Assembly (NCBI GenBank): GCA_002452405.1
Contig: DKFP01000009.1
Coordinates: 93,266 to 157,265, forward strand
Reading direction: 5' to 3'
DNA from: Deferribacteraceae bacterium UBA6793
GTDB lineage: Bacteria; Chrysiogenota; Deferribacteres; Deferribacterales; Geovibrionaceae
DNA length: 64,000 bases
Below are positions 23,819 to 33,500 of this stretch, in pieces. Position 1 is the first letter of the stretch. Every line of letters begins with the position of its first letter. Below the pieces are notes generated by a model, which ran no database searches, was not told where the DNA came from, and was given only the letters and a program-made list of their open reading frames with translations. The translations under genes and the position numbers were made by a program.

Positions 23819-24883
23819 ATGAAAGTTATTTCCATGGGTAAATGGGCTGATTTACTCACTCTCGCTTCATTTTTCGCGCTTGTTCTGACTTTCGGAACAG
23901 CGAACGCAGCGGACGCGCTTATGAAAGAGGCGCAGGGCACATTCAAACCTGTCCCCGCCAAAGCACCCGCTATAAAAGGCAACGCAGCAACCCCGGAAAA
24001 AGTTGAGCTCGGTAAAATGCTTTTCTTTGACCCCAGACTCTCAAAAAGCGGTTTCATAAGCTGTAACTCCTGCCACAACGTTGGCATGGGCGGCGTGGAC
24101 TACCAGCCCACTTCAACAGGACACGGCTGGAAACAGGGTCCCAGAAACGCCCCCACAGTGCTTAACTCTGTTTTCAACGTTGCACAGTTCTGGGACGGAC
24201 GCGCGAAAGACCTTGCTGAACAGGCTAAAGGTCCCGTTCAGGCTGGTGTTGAAATGAACAACACTCCCGATAACGTAGTTAAAACACTTAACAGTATGCC
24301 CGAATACGTTGCTCTCTTCAAAAAATCTTTCCCCGGCGAGAAAGAGCCCGTAACTTTCGACAACATGGCAAAAGCTATAGAAGTTTTCGAAGCGACTCTC
24401 ATCACACCTGATTCAAGATTTGACAAATACCTGAAAGGCGATGCAAAAGCTCTGACAAAAGTTGAAAAAGAAGGACTTAAACTCTTCATGGACAACGGAT
24501 GCTCAGGCTGCCACTCCGGCGTTAACATGGGTGGCGATGATTATTACACAATGGGCGTTGTTGAAAAACCAGCAGACAGCATCATGAAGGGTGACAAAGG
24601 AAGAGTCTCCGTTACTCACGCTGAGGCTGACGAATTTGCATTCAAATCACCCTCTCTGAGAAATATAGACCTGACAGCTCCCTATTTTCACTCCGGCGCT
24701 GTTTACAGCCTTCTGGAAGCTATCGAAGTTATGAACGTGTCCCAGCTCGGTTCCAAAATGTCTAAAGAGGATTTGAGCAAGGTTGAAGCGTTCCTTAAAT
24801 CAGCAACAGGCAAACAACCCAAGGTTGTTTACCCCATACTTCCCGCACCAACAAACGCGACACTTAAACCCGCGCTTGACTGA
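23819..24883 (+). CDS. ccpA: Di-heme cytochrome c peroxidase (CcpA/MauG family)
   Basis: A periplasmic enzyme reducing hydrogen peroxide to water with cytochrome c electrons, 354 residues. The signal peptide is cleaved probably after ANA at residue 30. Two c-type heme sites are present, CNSCH at 82-86 and CSGCH at 228-232. Between them is the conserved VLNSVFN...FWDGRA region, and near the end a HSGAVYSLLEAIEVM segment. The length fits bacterial cytochrome c peroxidases. GAGGTGG precedes the ATG. It is monocistronic with its own promoter, an operator-like palindrome and a terminator, which suggests stress- or oxygen-responsive expression. Confidence 0.95.
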   Translation: MKVISMGKWADLLTLASFFALVLTFGTANAADALMKEAQGTFKPVPAKAPAIKGNAATPEKVELGKMLFFDPRLSKSGFISCNSCHNVGMGGVDYQPTSTGHGWKQGPRNAPTVLNSVFNVAQFWDGRAKDLAEQAKGPVQAGVEMNNTPDNVVKTLNSMPEYVALFKKSFPGEKEPVTFDNMAKAIEVFEATLITPDSRFDKYLKGDAKALTKVEKEGLKLFMDNGCSGCHSGVNMGGDDYYTMGVVEKPADSIMKGDKGRVSVTHAEADEFAFKSPSLRNIDLTAPYFHSGAVYSLLEAIEVMNVSQLGSKMSKEDLSKVEAFLKSATGKQPKVVYPILPAPTNATLKPALD

Positions 24884-24905
24884 TAACAACTGACAGTATC
24901 TTGTG

Positions 24906-24936
24906 AAAAGGAGCAGGCAACCTGCTCCTTTTTTTT
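24906..24936 (+). terminator. Rho-independent terminator of cytochrome c peroxidase gene
   Basis: AAGGAGCAGG, CAA loop, CCTGCTCCTT, then a run of T. A perfect 10-bp stem. Confidence 0.96.
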
Positions 24937-24950
24937 CATACAACCTCCTT

Positions 24951-25090
24951 TATTCTATATCGCATAACTTCCGGCACATTCATGTAAATGAGATCGCTTC
25001 GGGCTTTAAACCCTCGCGAAGACGGAATATAAATCATGTCTCTGCGAACCCGTAAGGGTGAAGCAGTCTCAACCTACGAGGCATCATTTA
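24951..25090. mobile_element. MITE-like element C5, ends degraded
   Basis: The core GAGATCGCTTCGGGC...CCCTCGCGAAGACGG AATATAAATCATGTCTCTGCGAACCC...GGGTGAAGCAGTCTC is well preserved. The left flank TATATCGCATAACTTCC resembles the right flank of other copies, as if rearranged. The terminal inverted repeats are not recognisable. Confidence 0.7.
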
Positions 25091-25206
25091 TCGAATACGT
25101 TCCAATGCGCCTTTTTCAATGTTCAAATTACCATTTTCATCCTTTTTCAATTGTCAAAATTATGATAAAATTTATTTAACTATTATTTTGTTTCATTGGG
25201 GGTTCC

Positions 25207-26826
25207 ATGAACATAAGAACAAAACTGATCGGCGTTGTTATCGCAGTAAATATCCTCATCATTGCGATATATGTATTTTATGCGGCTTCGATCAAAAAAG
25301 ACGCTGTTTATCAGAAAATTGACTCAACTTTGATGTCTGCGGCATACTCCCTTTCGCCATATCTGAGGGAATATCACGAGCGGATAGCAAAACAGCAGCC
25401 CACGGACGAACAATATAAGCAGGTCATTTTCACCTTGGGTAAGCCTGCGGATGCAATAGGCGTGAAATACCTTTACTCTGTTATTGAAAAGGACGGAAAA
25501 TTCTATTTCACATCGGATTCCGGAACTCCGGAGGAATACGCTGCGGGCGATTACAGCCATTACATGAGCGAGTATGAGGATGCCAGCCCGAAGATTTCAG
25601 ACGCTGTAAAAACCGGAAAAACACAGTTTGACGAATTTACCGACGAATGGGGTACCTTCCGCTCCGTCTTCCTGCCACTGGGCAACGTAGCAGGGCACCA
25701 GACAGTCATATGCGTGGACTACTCCATGGAAGCTCTGAAAACAGAGGTCAATGCCGCAATTTTCGGCGCTCTCTGGCGTGGCGGAATACTCTTCGTGCTC
25801 TCAACCTGCATTTTTATCATGCTGCTGAACCCTATAATAAAGAATGCGCAAAAGATAATAGACAGGCTTGAGAATATGTCCAACGGAGGACTTGACCTGA
25901 GAGCTAAGGTGGATGTGGTGTCTTCGGATGAGTTCGGGCGTATCGCCGACCACTTCAATAATTTCATCGATACCACCCGCGCGGCGCTTTCTGATATCAT
26001 GTCGCAGGTGGATATCATAACAAAATCCGGCGAAAGACTCAAAATCAGCGTCAGCGATATATCCGGAGGCATTTCGTCACAGGGGAACGAGGTGGAACTG
26101 CTTATGCTCTCCCTTAACGAGCTTAACCAGAGCATCGGACAGATAGCAGAGAACGCTGTTGAAACCTCGCATAAATCTTCCGATACACTGAACATAACCA
26201 ACGAAAGCAAAAGATCCGTTGATGTCACCGTTCAGCAGATTGAAGAAATATCAAAAAGTGTTGAACAGAACAAACAGTTCATAGAAAACCTGAAGGCATC
26301 CGCAGAGGCAATAGGCTCCATCAGCAGCGTTATCAACGATATTGCCGACCAGACAAACCTTCTGGCGCTGAACGCAGCCATTGAGGCAGCCAGAGCCGGT
26401 GAACACGGGCGGGGATTCGCCGTTGTTGCGGACGAGGTACGAAAGCTGGCGGAAAAGACCCAAAGCTCCACCAAGGAAATTGACAGCATGATAGCTTCTC
26501 TGCGGGGCGAAATGCAGGATATTGTTGTAAACTTCTCGGAAACAACAAAAAAATCAGAAAAAGGTAAGGAAATAGCCTCTGTGATAGGTTCCAGCATAAG
26601 CACAATAACGGAGCATACCACAGTCACCTCCGACATGATAACCCAGATAGCCGCGGCGGCAGAACAGCAGTCAAGCTCCACAGGGGAGATAACCGACAAA
26701 GTGGCAAACATCAACGGTATATCCCATAAGAACACGCAAGACCTCGAAGAGATAAATCATTCAGCGGATGAGCTTAACAACGTGGTTACAGAGCTTAAAA
26801 AAGCTGTTTCGGTATTCAGAATATAA
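25207..26826 (+). CDS. Methyl-accepting chemotaxis protein with Cache-like periplasmic sensor
   Basis: A 539-residue chemoreceptor. TM1 is at about 7-29. A periplasmic domain of about 155 residues follows, with strands around IGVKYLYSVIEKDGKFYFTSD and a VFLPLGNVAGHQTVICVDYS segment, consistent with a single Cache-type sensor. TM2 lies near 190-212, then HAMP, then a signalling domain with DQTNLLALNAAIEAARAG and GRGFAVVADEVRKLAEK. GGGGG sits 5 nt before the ATG. There is no C-terminal pentapeptide. It is monocistronic between two MITE-like elements. The ligand is unknown. Confidence 0.92.
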   Translation: MNIRTKLIGVVIAVNILIIAIYVFYAASIKKDAVYQKIDSTLMSAAYSLSPYLREYHERIAKQQPTDEQYKQVIFTLGKPADAIGVKYLYSVIEKDGKFYFTSDSGTPEEYAAGDYSHYMSEYEDASPKISDAVKTGKTQFDEFTDEWGTFRSVFLPLGNVAGHQTVICVDYSMEALKTEVNAAIFGALWRGGILFVLSTCIFIMLLNPIIKNAQKIIDRLENMSNGGLDLRAKVDVVSSDEFGRIADHFNNFIDTTRAALSDIMSQVDIITKSGERLKISVSDISGGISSQGNEVELLMLSLNELNQSIGQIAENAVETSHKSSDTLNITNESKRSVDVTVQQIEEISKSVEQNKQFIENLKASAEAIGSISSVINDIADQTNLLALNAAIEAARAGEHGRGFAVVADEVRKLAEKTQSSTKEIDSMIASLRGEMQDIVVNFSETTKKSEKGKEIASVIGSSISTITEHTTVTSDMITQIAAAAEQQSSSTGEITDKVANINGISHKNTQDLEEINHSADELNNVVTELKKAVSVFRI

Positions 26827-26865
26827 AGGCGCAGATGGATTGCGCCAAAGGTTTCAGATCGTCCG

Positions 26866-27078
26866 GAGCACTTAACGGAAGTTATATCGTATATTGAAAG
26901 ACGAGACTGCTTTACCCCAAAAGGGTTCGCAGAGACCTGATTTTTATTCCGTCTTCGCTAGGACTAACTAGCCAAAGGCTGTATGAGTCCAGATTCAATT
27001 TAGTTGTCGAATAATGCCCGAAACGATCTCATTTAGATATTGTTACACCATAAGAGTTATTAATCATGGGATATGCTT
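26866..27078. mobile_element. MITE-like element C6 carrying an inner insertion
   Basis: Reverse orientation. The left end GGAGCACTTAACGGAAGTTATATCGTATA matches the right flank of copy C7 when complemented. The right end ...GGATATGCTT followed by TA matches the GAGCATTTTTC end. The core GAGACTGCTTTACCCC...GGGTTCGCAGAGACCTG...CCGTCTTCGC is interrupted by about 46 extra bases (about 26960-27012) with a nested GGACT/AGTCC and AGCC/GGCT hairpin, then resumes with GCCCGAAACGATCTC. Confidence 0.78.
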
Positions 27079-27111
27079 TATTACGCGATATAGATAATAA
27101 ATGCTCAAGTC

Positions 27112-27154
27112 AAAAAAAAGACCCCGCTGCGCTCAGGCAAACGGGGTCTTTTCA
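27112..27154 (-). terminator. Terminator of ompA-family gene (bidirectional)
   Basis: GACCCCG and CGGGGTC flank a 15-nt loop, with A and T runs on the two sides. It lies 21 nt after the porin stop on the minus strand and can also stop the converging chemoreceptor transcript. Confidence 0.9.
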
Positions 27155-27174
27155 ATTTTACAAGTCAGTTATAC

Positions 27175-28290
27175 TTATTTAACTACAGTTTCGATTCTGC
27201 GGTTTTTAAGCATGTTTTCGGGAGTGTCATTGGGAGCTATAGGTTGAGATTCACCGTAACCGACTGCTGTCAGTACGGAAGCGTCAACACCGTATTTGTT
27301 CACGAGTTCTTTAACGATAGACTCAGCTCTTTTCTGAGAGAGTTTCTGGTTGTGAGCATCTGAACCTGCGCTGTCGGTGTGACCTTGAATTTCAACTTTA
27401 ACAGCGGGATTAGCGTTCAGGAAAGCTGCAAATTCGCTGATTTCCTGATCGTAGCCGTCTGCGATAATTGCGCTGTTGGTTTTGAAGTTTACATTCAGAG
27501 TTGCAGCAATGAAGCATCCTTCAGCATTTACCTTATAGCCTTTTTTAGTACCGGGGCATTTGTCGAGATAGTCGTAAACACCGTCGCCATCGGAATCAAG
27601 AGGGCAACCCATAGAATCTACAGATGCGCCTGCGGGTGTTCCGGGGCATTTGTCTGCATCATCAATAACGCCGTCATTGTCGCTGTCAACGGGGGCAACT
27701 GCAACAGCCGCGGGAGCGGGTGCCTGCTCAACAACTGCGGGAGCGGGAGCGGGCTCTTCCTTAACGGGTTCGGGAGCGGGTGCGGCTTTAACCACGGGAG
27801 CAGGTTTGCCGAAAGCAACTGTAAGAGCTACTGAAGGAACTATGTCGTTGCGAGTGTCAGTCATGAACATGTCTTTAACGCGAAGGTCAAGACCTACTGT
27901 ATCGTTAAAGGGAACTTTCGCACCGACACCGCCGATAACGCCGGCGTGGTTGTCGTCATAGAACATGCCGCCAACGCCAAGCAGAAGGTAAGGTCTGATA
28001 GCGCCGTCAAGGTTGAAGTGGATAAGAGAGTTAAGGCTGAGTGTGGTCGCGCTGACCTCTCCGCCTTTGTCCTTGTCTGCATCTGCATATGCAAACTCGC
28101 CTTCAAGAGCATATCTTTCAGAAAGAAACTTTCCAAATCTGAATGCAGGCTCAGCCGCATCGTCAAGATCGTGGTCGGAATCAAAGAAGTGATACCCCAG
28201 TGCAGGTGCAATGTACATTTCGCCTTTATCATAGGCAAACGCCGTTGTCATACATGACGCGGCAAGGACAGATATAAGAAATTTTTTCAT
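27175..28290 (-). CDS. OmpA-family outer-membrane protein with TSP3 calcium-binding repeats
   Basis: A 371-residue protein. The signal peptide ends at AFA near residue 19. An eight-strand-like beta barrel covers about 20-180. A Pro/Ala linker (about 185-220) follows, then two thrombospondin type 3 repeats with DSDNDGVIDDADKCPGT and DSDGDGVYDYLDKCPGT. The C-terminal OmpA peptidoglycan-binding domain (about 255-371) has IQGHTDSAGSDAHNQKLSQKRA. The layout matches OprF/OmpA-type structural porins that tie the outer membrane to the cell wall. TAGGAGG precedes the ATG and a good terminator follows. High expression is likely. Confidence 0.95.
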   Translation of the reverse strand: MKKFLISVLAASCMTTAFAYDKGEMYIAPALGYHFFDSDHDLDDAAEPAFRFGKFLSERYALEGEFAYADADKDKGGEVSATTLSLNSLIHFNLDGAIRPYLLLGVGGMFYDDNHAGVIGGVGAKVPFNDTVGLDLRVKDMFMTDTRNDIVPSVALTVAFGKPAPVVKAAPAPEPVKEEPAPAPAVVEQAPAPAAVAVAPVDSDNDGVIDDADKCPGTPAGASVDSMGCPLDSDGDGVYDYLDKCPGTKKGYKVNAEGCFIAATLNVNFKTNSAIIADGYDQEISEFAAFLNANPAVKVEIQGHTDSAGSDAHNQKLSQKRAESIVKELVNKYGVDASVLTAVGYGESQPIAPNDTPENMLKNRRIETVVK

Positions 28291-28387
28291 TGTCCTAAAT
28301 TCCTCCTATATGATTGATGAAAGAAACATTAGCACATAAAAAAAAATACTCAAACAATCATTTACGGTAGGTTGGTGCTTTTTCACA

Positions 28388-28417
28388 ATAATAAAAGCCC
28401 CGAAATATCCGGGGCTT
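28388..28417 (-). terminator. Terminator of gmhA-mfd-S4 operon
   Basis: AAGCCCCG and CGGGGCTT form an 8-bp stem with a short loop, followed on the minus strand by a T-rich TTTTATTATT. It lies just after the S4-protein stop codon. Confidence 0.93.
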
Positions 28418-28421
28418 GGTT

Positions 28422-28691
28422 TCATATATCTTCTTTCGCTCTGTATTCAATGGTTTTTACGTATTTTTCAACGTCCTGTTTTGAAACGCTGCCTTTTTCC
28501 GGCAGGGCGAGGATTTCCAGTTTTTTATACATGTTCCATGTGTCAATCTCAAGAATATCGCCTGTTTTAAGCTGCGCGGAGGGCTTTGCAGTACGTCCGT
28601 TGAGTTTGACAAACCCCTCGTCCGCCATCTCGTTTGCCACAGTGCGCCGCTTTATCAGCATCATAACTTTGAGAAACTTGTCAACCCGCAT
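28422..28691 (-). CDS. S4-domain RNA-binding protein (RqcP/HslR-like)
   Basis: An 89-residue protein consisting mostly of one S4 domain (MRVDKFLKVMMLIKRRTVANEM, then GFVKLNGRTAKPSAQLKTGD). Its size and sequence type match RqcP (YabO) of Bacillus or Hsp15 (HslR), which bind stalled 50S-peptidyl-tRNA complexes. AGAGGA before ATG 28691 decides the start and gives an 11-nt overlap with the end of the upstream parvulin gene. Being the last gene of an mfd operon recalls the mfd-yabO neighbourhood of Firmicutes. RqcP or Hsp15 function is an inference. Confidence 0.82.
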   Translation of the reverse strand: MRVDKFLKVMMLIKRRTVANEMADEGFVKLNGRTAKPSAQLKTGDILEIDTWNMYKKLEILALPEKGSVSKQDVEKYVKTIEYRAKEDI

Positions 28692-29622
28692 ATTTCCTCT
28701 GGATGAAAATCTCGTCTTTCTTATCGGCAAGCCACTGCTCGAAAGCCTCTTTGGCTTTTTTCTCTTTCATTGCTTTGATGATGTTCTCTTTTTTATCGCT
28801 TTCAACCTCGGATTTATCTCTGTGTCCCTCAACAAAGAACACTCTGTAGCCATCCACGTCCTCAAGAGGTTTTGTTATTCCCTGTTTCATATCGCCGATG
28901 AGCTCGCGTATCTTGGGGTCGAGGAAACCGAGTTCAACCCAGCCGAGATAGCCGCCGTTCTCTGCCAGCTTGTCCTCTGAGTATTTCATAGCGGTATCAC
29001 GGAAGCTCTTATGCTCGTTATAGTCCTTCATAGCTTCGTCCAGTTTCTCTTTTGTGGCAAATTTCATCATGCGAAGCTCGTACATATCTGAGAGGTCGAG
29101 AGTTTTTTCGTGTTCGGCAACATAGTTCTTGAAATCGTCGTCGGTAACTACAACTTTTGAACGGAAAACGGACGACATCAGCCTTGTGGTGAGTATGTCC
29201 ACCTTTATTTTCCATTTATACTGCTCATATGTCTGGTGCTGTGCGGCGAGAAGCTCTTCGAGCTGTTCTTTGTTCACGTTGTTTCTTTGCATGATATCCT
29301 GAAGCGCGCCTTCAACCTCTGCGTCGGAAACCCGCACACCCTCTTCCGCTGCGGCAATCTCAACCACGTAGTTATCTATAAGGTTTTCGAGGTTTTCCCG
29401 GTAGAAATCGTTAAGCTGCTGTTTTCTTTCCTCACCTTTAAACTTGGTGTAGATGAGTTTCAGACGCTGAGGGTTCAGCGACTCCACATCATACTGTGTG
29501 ATTACCTTATCGCCCACAACAGCGAAAACACGGTTTATAACTTCCGCGCGTGCGCTACTGAGGATCGGAAGGCAGAGAAGAGCCGTCAGCAAAAACAATT
29601 TCAGATTTTTCATATAAGCCAT
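28681..29622 (-). CDS. surA: SurA-like periplasmic peptidyl-prolyl isomerase
   Basis: A 313-residue exported protein. The signal peptide runs to about residue 27 (ARA). A SurA-type N-terminal chaperone domain follows (VFAVVGDKVITQYDVES), then one parvulin rotamase domain (SEDKLAENGGYLGWVELGFL...VDGYRVFFVEGH). SurA helps outer-membrane proteins fold. With only one parvulin domain it is shorter than E. coli SurA. AAGGA lies 9 nt before ATG 29622. The start overlaps the previous gene, another parvulin, by 68 nt, so translation of the two is coupled. Confidence 0.87.
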   Translation of the reverse strand: MAYMKNLKLFLLTALLCLPILSSARAEVINRVFAVVGDKVITQYDVESLNPQRLKLIYTKFKGEERKQQLNDFYRENLENLIDNYVVEIAAAEEGVRVSDAEVEGALQDIMQRNNVNKEQLEELLAAQHQTYEQYKWKIKVDILTTRLMSSVFRSKVVVTDDDFKNYVAEHEKTLDLSDMYELRMMKFATKEKLDEAMKDYNEHKSFRDTAMKYSEDKLAENGGYLGWVELGFLDPKIRELIGDMKQGITKPLEDVDGYRVFFVEGHRDKSEVESDKKENIIKAMKEKKAKEAFEQWLADKKDEIFIQRKYAG

Positions 29623-30526
29623 CGATATAGTCCTTTAATTTTTTTTCCTGTTTTATCCCGTAAAGCTCATCTTTAAGTTGAGCCTTATAATAATCGAACG
29701 AATTTACTTTTTCTTTCACATCGACCAGTCTGAAAATGTGATATCCGAACTCGGATTTAAGAACACCGCTGGTCTCTCCCGGTTTCAGTTTAAGCACCTC
29801 TGAAAAGATATCCGGATAGGACGAGACGTCGATATATCCGAGGTCGCCGCCCTGTTCCGCTTCCGGCGCAATGGAATATTTCTGAGCAACCTCGGCAAAG
29901 CTAATGCCTTTGTTCATCATGGTGAGTGCTTCGCGGGCTTTCTTTTCGTCGGCGGTAACTATATGCAGTATATGAGCAAGAGCGACATCCGAAAGTTCAC
30001 TTTTGCGTTTTTCATAGTAATATTTCAGTTCCCTGTCGGAAACTGTGATATTGCCGGTTTCATCACTGAGAAGCTCTGTGACAATAACACGCTGGCGCAG
30101 CAGTTCCTCTATCTTATCGAAATCGAGGTCATATTGTTTCTGCATCTCCGTTATAGTCTGTTCGCCCTGTTCTTTTTTAAAGGTGTCCAGAAGCTCTTTA
30201 AACTTCTTCTCATCTATTTTTACGCCCTGTTTCTTCGCCTGTTGCAAAAGCAGTCTGTGGCGAACGAAATCCTCTTTCAGGGATTCCAGCACAGCTTTAT
30301 TGTCTCTGTTTTCAGGATCCATCATGGCGTTGGTATAGGAGATGAAATCTTTAAAATCCCCTTTGGTAAGCACCTCTTTATTGATGGTTACGAAGGGTTT
30401 TGAAAGGTCTTCCGCATCTTCTGTCTTTGTGTCCTGTTCCCGTGCGCTCTCTTTTTCTTTCTTTCCGCATCCTGCGAAAAGAACCATCGAGGCGACGATA
30501 AGGATAATGAAAGGTAGTCTCTTCAT
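29555..30526 (-). CDS. Parvulin-type peptidyl-prolyl isomerase lipoprotein (PrsA-like)
   Basis: A 323-residue lipoprotein. The lipobox LFAGC places the lipidated cysteine at residue 20, and a charged linker follows. Helical chaperone regions surround a single parvulin domain at about 180-275 with LAHILHIVTADEKKA, SIAPEAEQGGDLGYI and FGYHIFRLVDV. PrsA/PpiD-like foldases of this type assist exported protein folding. It lies between mfd (41-nt gap) and the SurA-like gene (68-nt overlap), so two periplasmic foldases are produced from one transcript. Confidence 0.9.
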   Translation of the reverse strand: MKRLPFIILIVASMVLFAGCGKKEKESAREQDTKTEDAEDLSKPFVTINKEVLTKGDFKDFISYTNAMMDPENRDNKAVLESLKEDFVRHRLLLQQAKKQGVKIDEKKFKELLDTFKKEQGEQTITEMQKQYDLDFDKIEELLRQRVIVTELLSDETGNITVSDRELKYYYEKRKSELSDVALAHILHIVTADEKKAREALTMMNKGISFAEVAQKYSIAPEAEQGGDLGYIDVSSYPDIFSEVLKLKPGETSGVLKSEFGYHIFRLVDVKEKVNSFDYYKAQLKDELYGIKQEKKLKDYIDGLYEKSEIVFADGSSLPSDPQ

Positions 30527-30567
30527 AGCAACAGATTACTTAATAGCTAATCAATTTGCAATAGTCT

Positions 30568-33500
30568 TTATTCCCGTGCGGGGGCTATAAGCGAAAGGAA
30601 CACCGCCGCGGAAGGAAGGGTTTTCTCTGATTGTTCGAAAAGGAGCGAAAGTGTAAATTCGTCGTCAAATTTAAGCATACCGCCGCATTTCGCCGCGCCA
30701 TCCATAAGCACAGGGGGGGAAACAGGGCTGTTCTTCGTAAATTTCATCTTAATGCGGTTGGAATAGATGAATATTTTTTCAATATTCGCCCTTCCCGCAA
30801 GGTTTTTCAGAAGCATTATGCGGGCAAAGTTTCTGGTCTGTTCACCTGTTACGCCGAACATCCCCTCCATCTCCTCAAGAAGTCCCGCAACCTCGTCCTC
30901 GGTGACAACATATGAGAATTTACGGTAATAGTCCAGACGCAGGCGAGTATCCTCAATGTAATCCGCAGGGATATAATGAGGAACAGCGGTGATTATCTCT
31001 GTGTCCGTAAAGATATCGGTGATACCTTTCAGCTCTTTCACAGCCTCGTCTATCATGGCGATGAACAGTTCGTAGCCCACCTTCACCACAAATCCCGACT
31101 GGTCGGCGCCCAGAAGGTCGCCTGCACCGCGAAGCTGTAAATCGTAAAATGCTATCTTCACCCCGCTGCCAAGGTCTGAAAGCTGCTGTATGATTTTAAG
31201 ACGCTTCTGCGCAACCAGCGAAAGACCGGAAAAATTCGGCACCACCAGATAGCAGTAGCCGCGGCGCACGGAACGCCCCACCCGTCCTTTAAGCTGGTAT
31301 ATCTGCGCAAGTCCCAGATGGGCTGCGTCGTTTATAACTATCGTGTTAACGTTGGGTATGTCTATCCCGTTCTCAATTATCGCCGTACAGACCAGAATGT
31401 CTGTCTCGCCGGCATAGAAATCCATCAGTATCTTTTCAAGGTTCTGTGCATCCATCTGACCATGGGCGAACGTTACGCGGGCGCCCGGTAACATACTGCG
31501 AACCCCGGCCGAAACCTGCTCGATATCATCCACCTTATTATGCAGATAAAAAACCTGTCCCCCGCGCTCAAGCTCTCGCTGGATGGCAATTTTTATCTCC
31601 TCGTCCTTTTTAACAACCTTGGTGATGACCGGCAGCCTGTCAACAGGGGGCGTATCTATGACAGAGATATCCCTGATACCGGAAAGGGAAAGCTGCAATG
31701 TTCTCGGAATTGGTGTTGCTGATAGATAAAGCACGTCCACGTTGGTCTTCATGGCTTTTATCTTCTCTTTATGGGAAACCCCGAACCTCTGCTCCTCGTC
31801 GATTATCAGCAGACCGAGGTCTGAAAATTCAATCTCCTTGCCCAGCATCTTGTGGGTGCCGACCAGTATGTCAATCTGTCCTCTGGACAGCCTGTCCAAA
31901 ATATCCCGAACCTCTTTTGCAGTGCGGAAACGGCTTATGTATTCGACATTAATAGGCATTTCGCCGAAACGCTTTTTAAAAGTCAGATAGTGCTGACGGG
32001 CAAGAACTGTCGTCGGAACCAGCACGGCGACCTGTTTGCCGCCTGCCACAGCCTTACATGCGGCCCGCATTGCAACTTCCGTCTTCCCGAAACCCACGTC
32101 GCCGCAAACAAGCCGCTCCATGGGAAGCTGATTCTCCATGTCGTTGTAAACGTCGTGTATCGCAGTAAGCTGATCGTCGGTCTCGTCAAACTCGAACCGT
32201 TGTTCGAACTCCTCGGTCATCTTTCCGTCGTCATGGAACGCAAACCCCTTCTCCAGCTTCCGTTTTGCGTAGAGCTGCAAAAGGTCGAAAGCTATCTTTT
32301 TGGCACGGGTGCGCGCCTGCGCCTTCAGCTTTTTCCATGTCTGGGTCTGAAGCGAGCTTATGCGGGGTCTGCCCCCTTCGGAGCCGATGTATTTCTGTAA
32401 CTGCCCTATGGAGGACAAAGGCACATACAGAAATTCACCGTTATCGTACTCAAGCTGTAAAAAATCACCCTCGACGCCGCCGATGCTCTGGTGCACCAAC
32501 CCCTTGTAGATACCGATACCATAGTCCACATGGACTACGTAGTCGCCGCTTTCAAGATCTGAAATAGATGTTGAATAGACCTCTTTTTTGCCCCGTTTCG
32601 GCTTCTTGCGGGCAACACCGAAAATGTCTTCGTCGCTGAACACAGCCAACAGGCGCTTTTCGTCTATGAAACCGCCCCTGAGCTTCTCATTCAGAACGTA
32701 AAGTCCCGCGTGGGTCACTTCGGCATGTACAGAAATCCTCTGTGCGCTGTAACCGTAATCCACGGAAAAATTCGTGAACAGCTCCAGCAGCCTGCCGCTC
32801 TCTATGGCGCAGACAACTCTGTAACCCTTCTCCGTGTGGCTCTTTATGATATCCATGGTGGCAGCCATGGACTGATACACGTTCCCTTTCTTGCCGCCCA
32901 GAAGCATTGCACTGCTCTTATACGGCACCGTGACGGCACCCTCCGTAACGATATCCGCCAGCACAAGCCGCTCGTGCTCGTCGTATTCCGGATAGATTAT
33001 CGAGGGATTTATAAAGTTATGTATGAAAAACTCGCCTTCGGGTTTGCGTCTGTCCGCAAGAGAGAGCAGATCGGTGAAGTGAGTCTTGTAATCCTCTGTG
33101 AAAAAAACGAAATTATAGCTGTCGCCAGTATATTCGAGGATGTTTGACATCCGACCGTATATGGCGGGTGCGAGCCAGTGGCATCCGGCATATTTGCCGT
33201 AAAGCTCTGTTTTGTCCAGTATATCTTTGTCGGTTATGCGTTTTCTGATATCTTCAGCATCAAACAGCGCTTCGGATGCCGGAAGTAAGGTGGCGTGTTT
33301 CATGGTCTTTACAGGTCGGCGCGTGCTTCTGTCCACAACGGATATACGCTCCGCCTCGTCACCGAAAAACTCTATCAGACAGGGGTTTTCAAAATCCGCA
33401 GGAAACACCTCAAGAATATCCCCGCGAAACGCATATTCACCCTGACCGTCAACCAGCTCAACATGAACGTATCCGGCATAATTCAGCAGGTATTCCAGTT

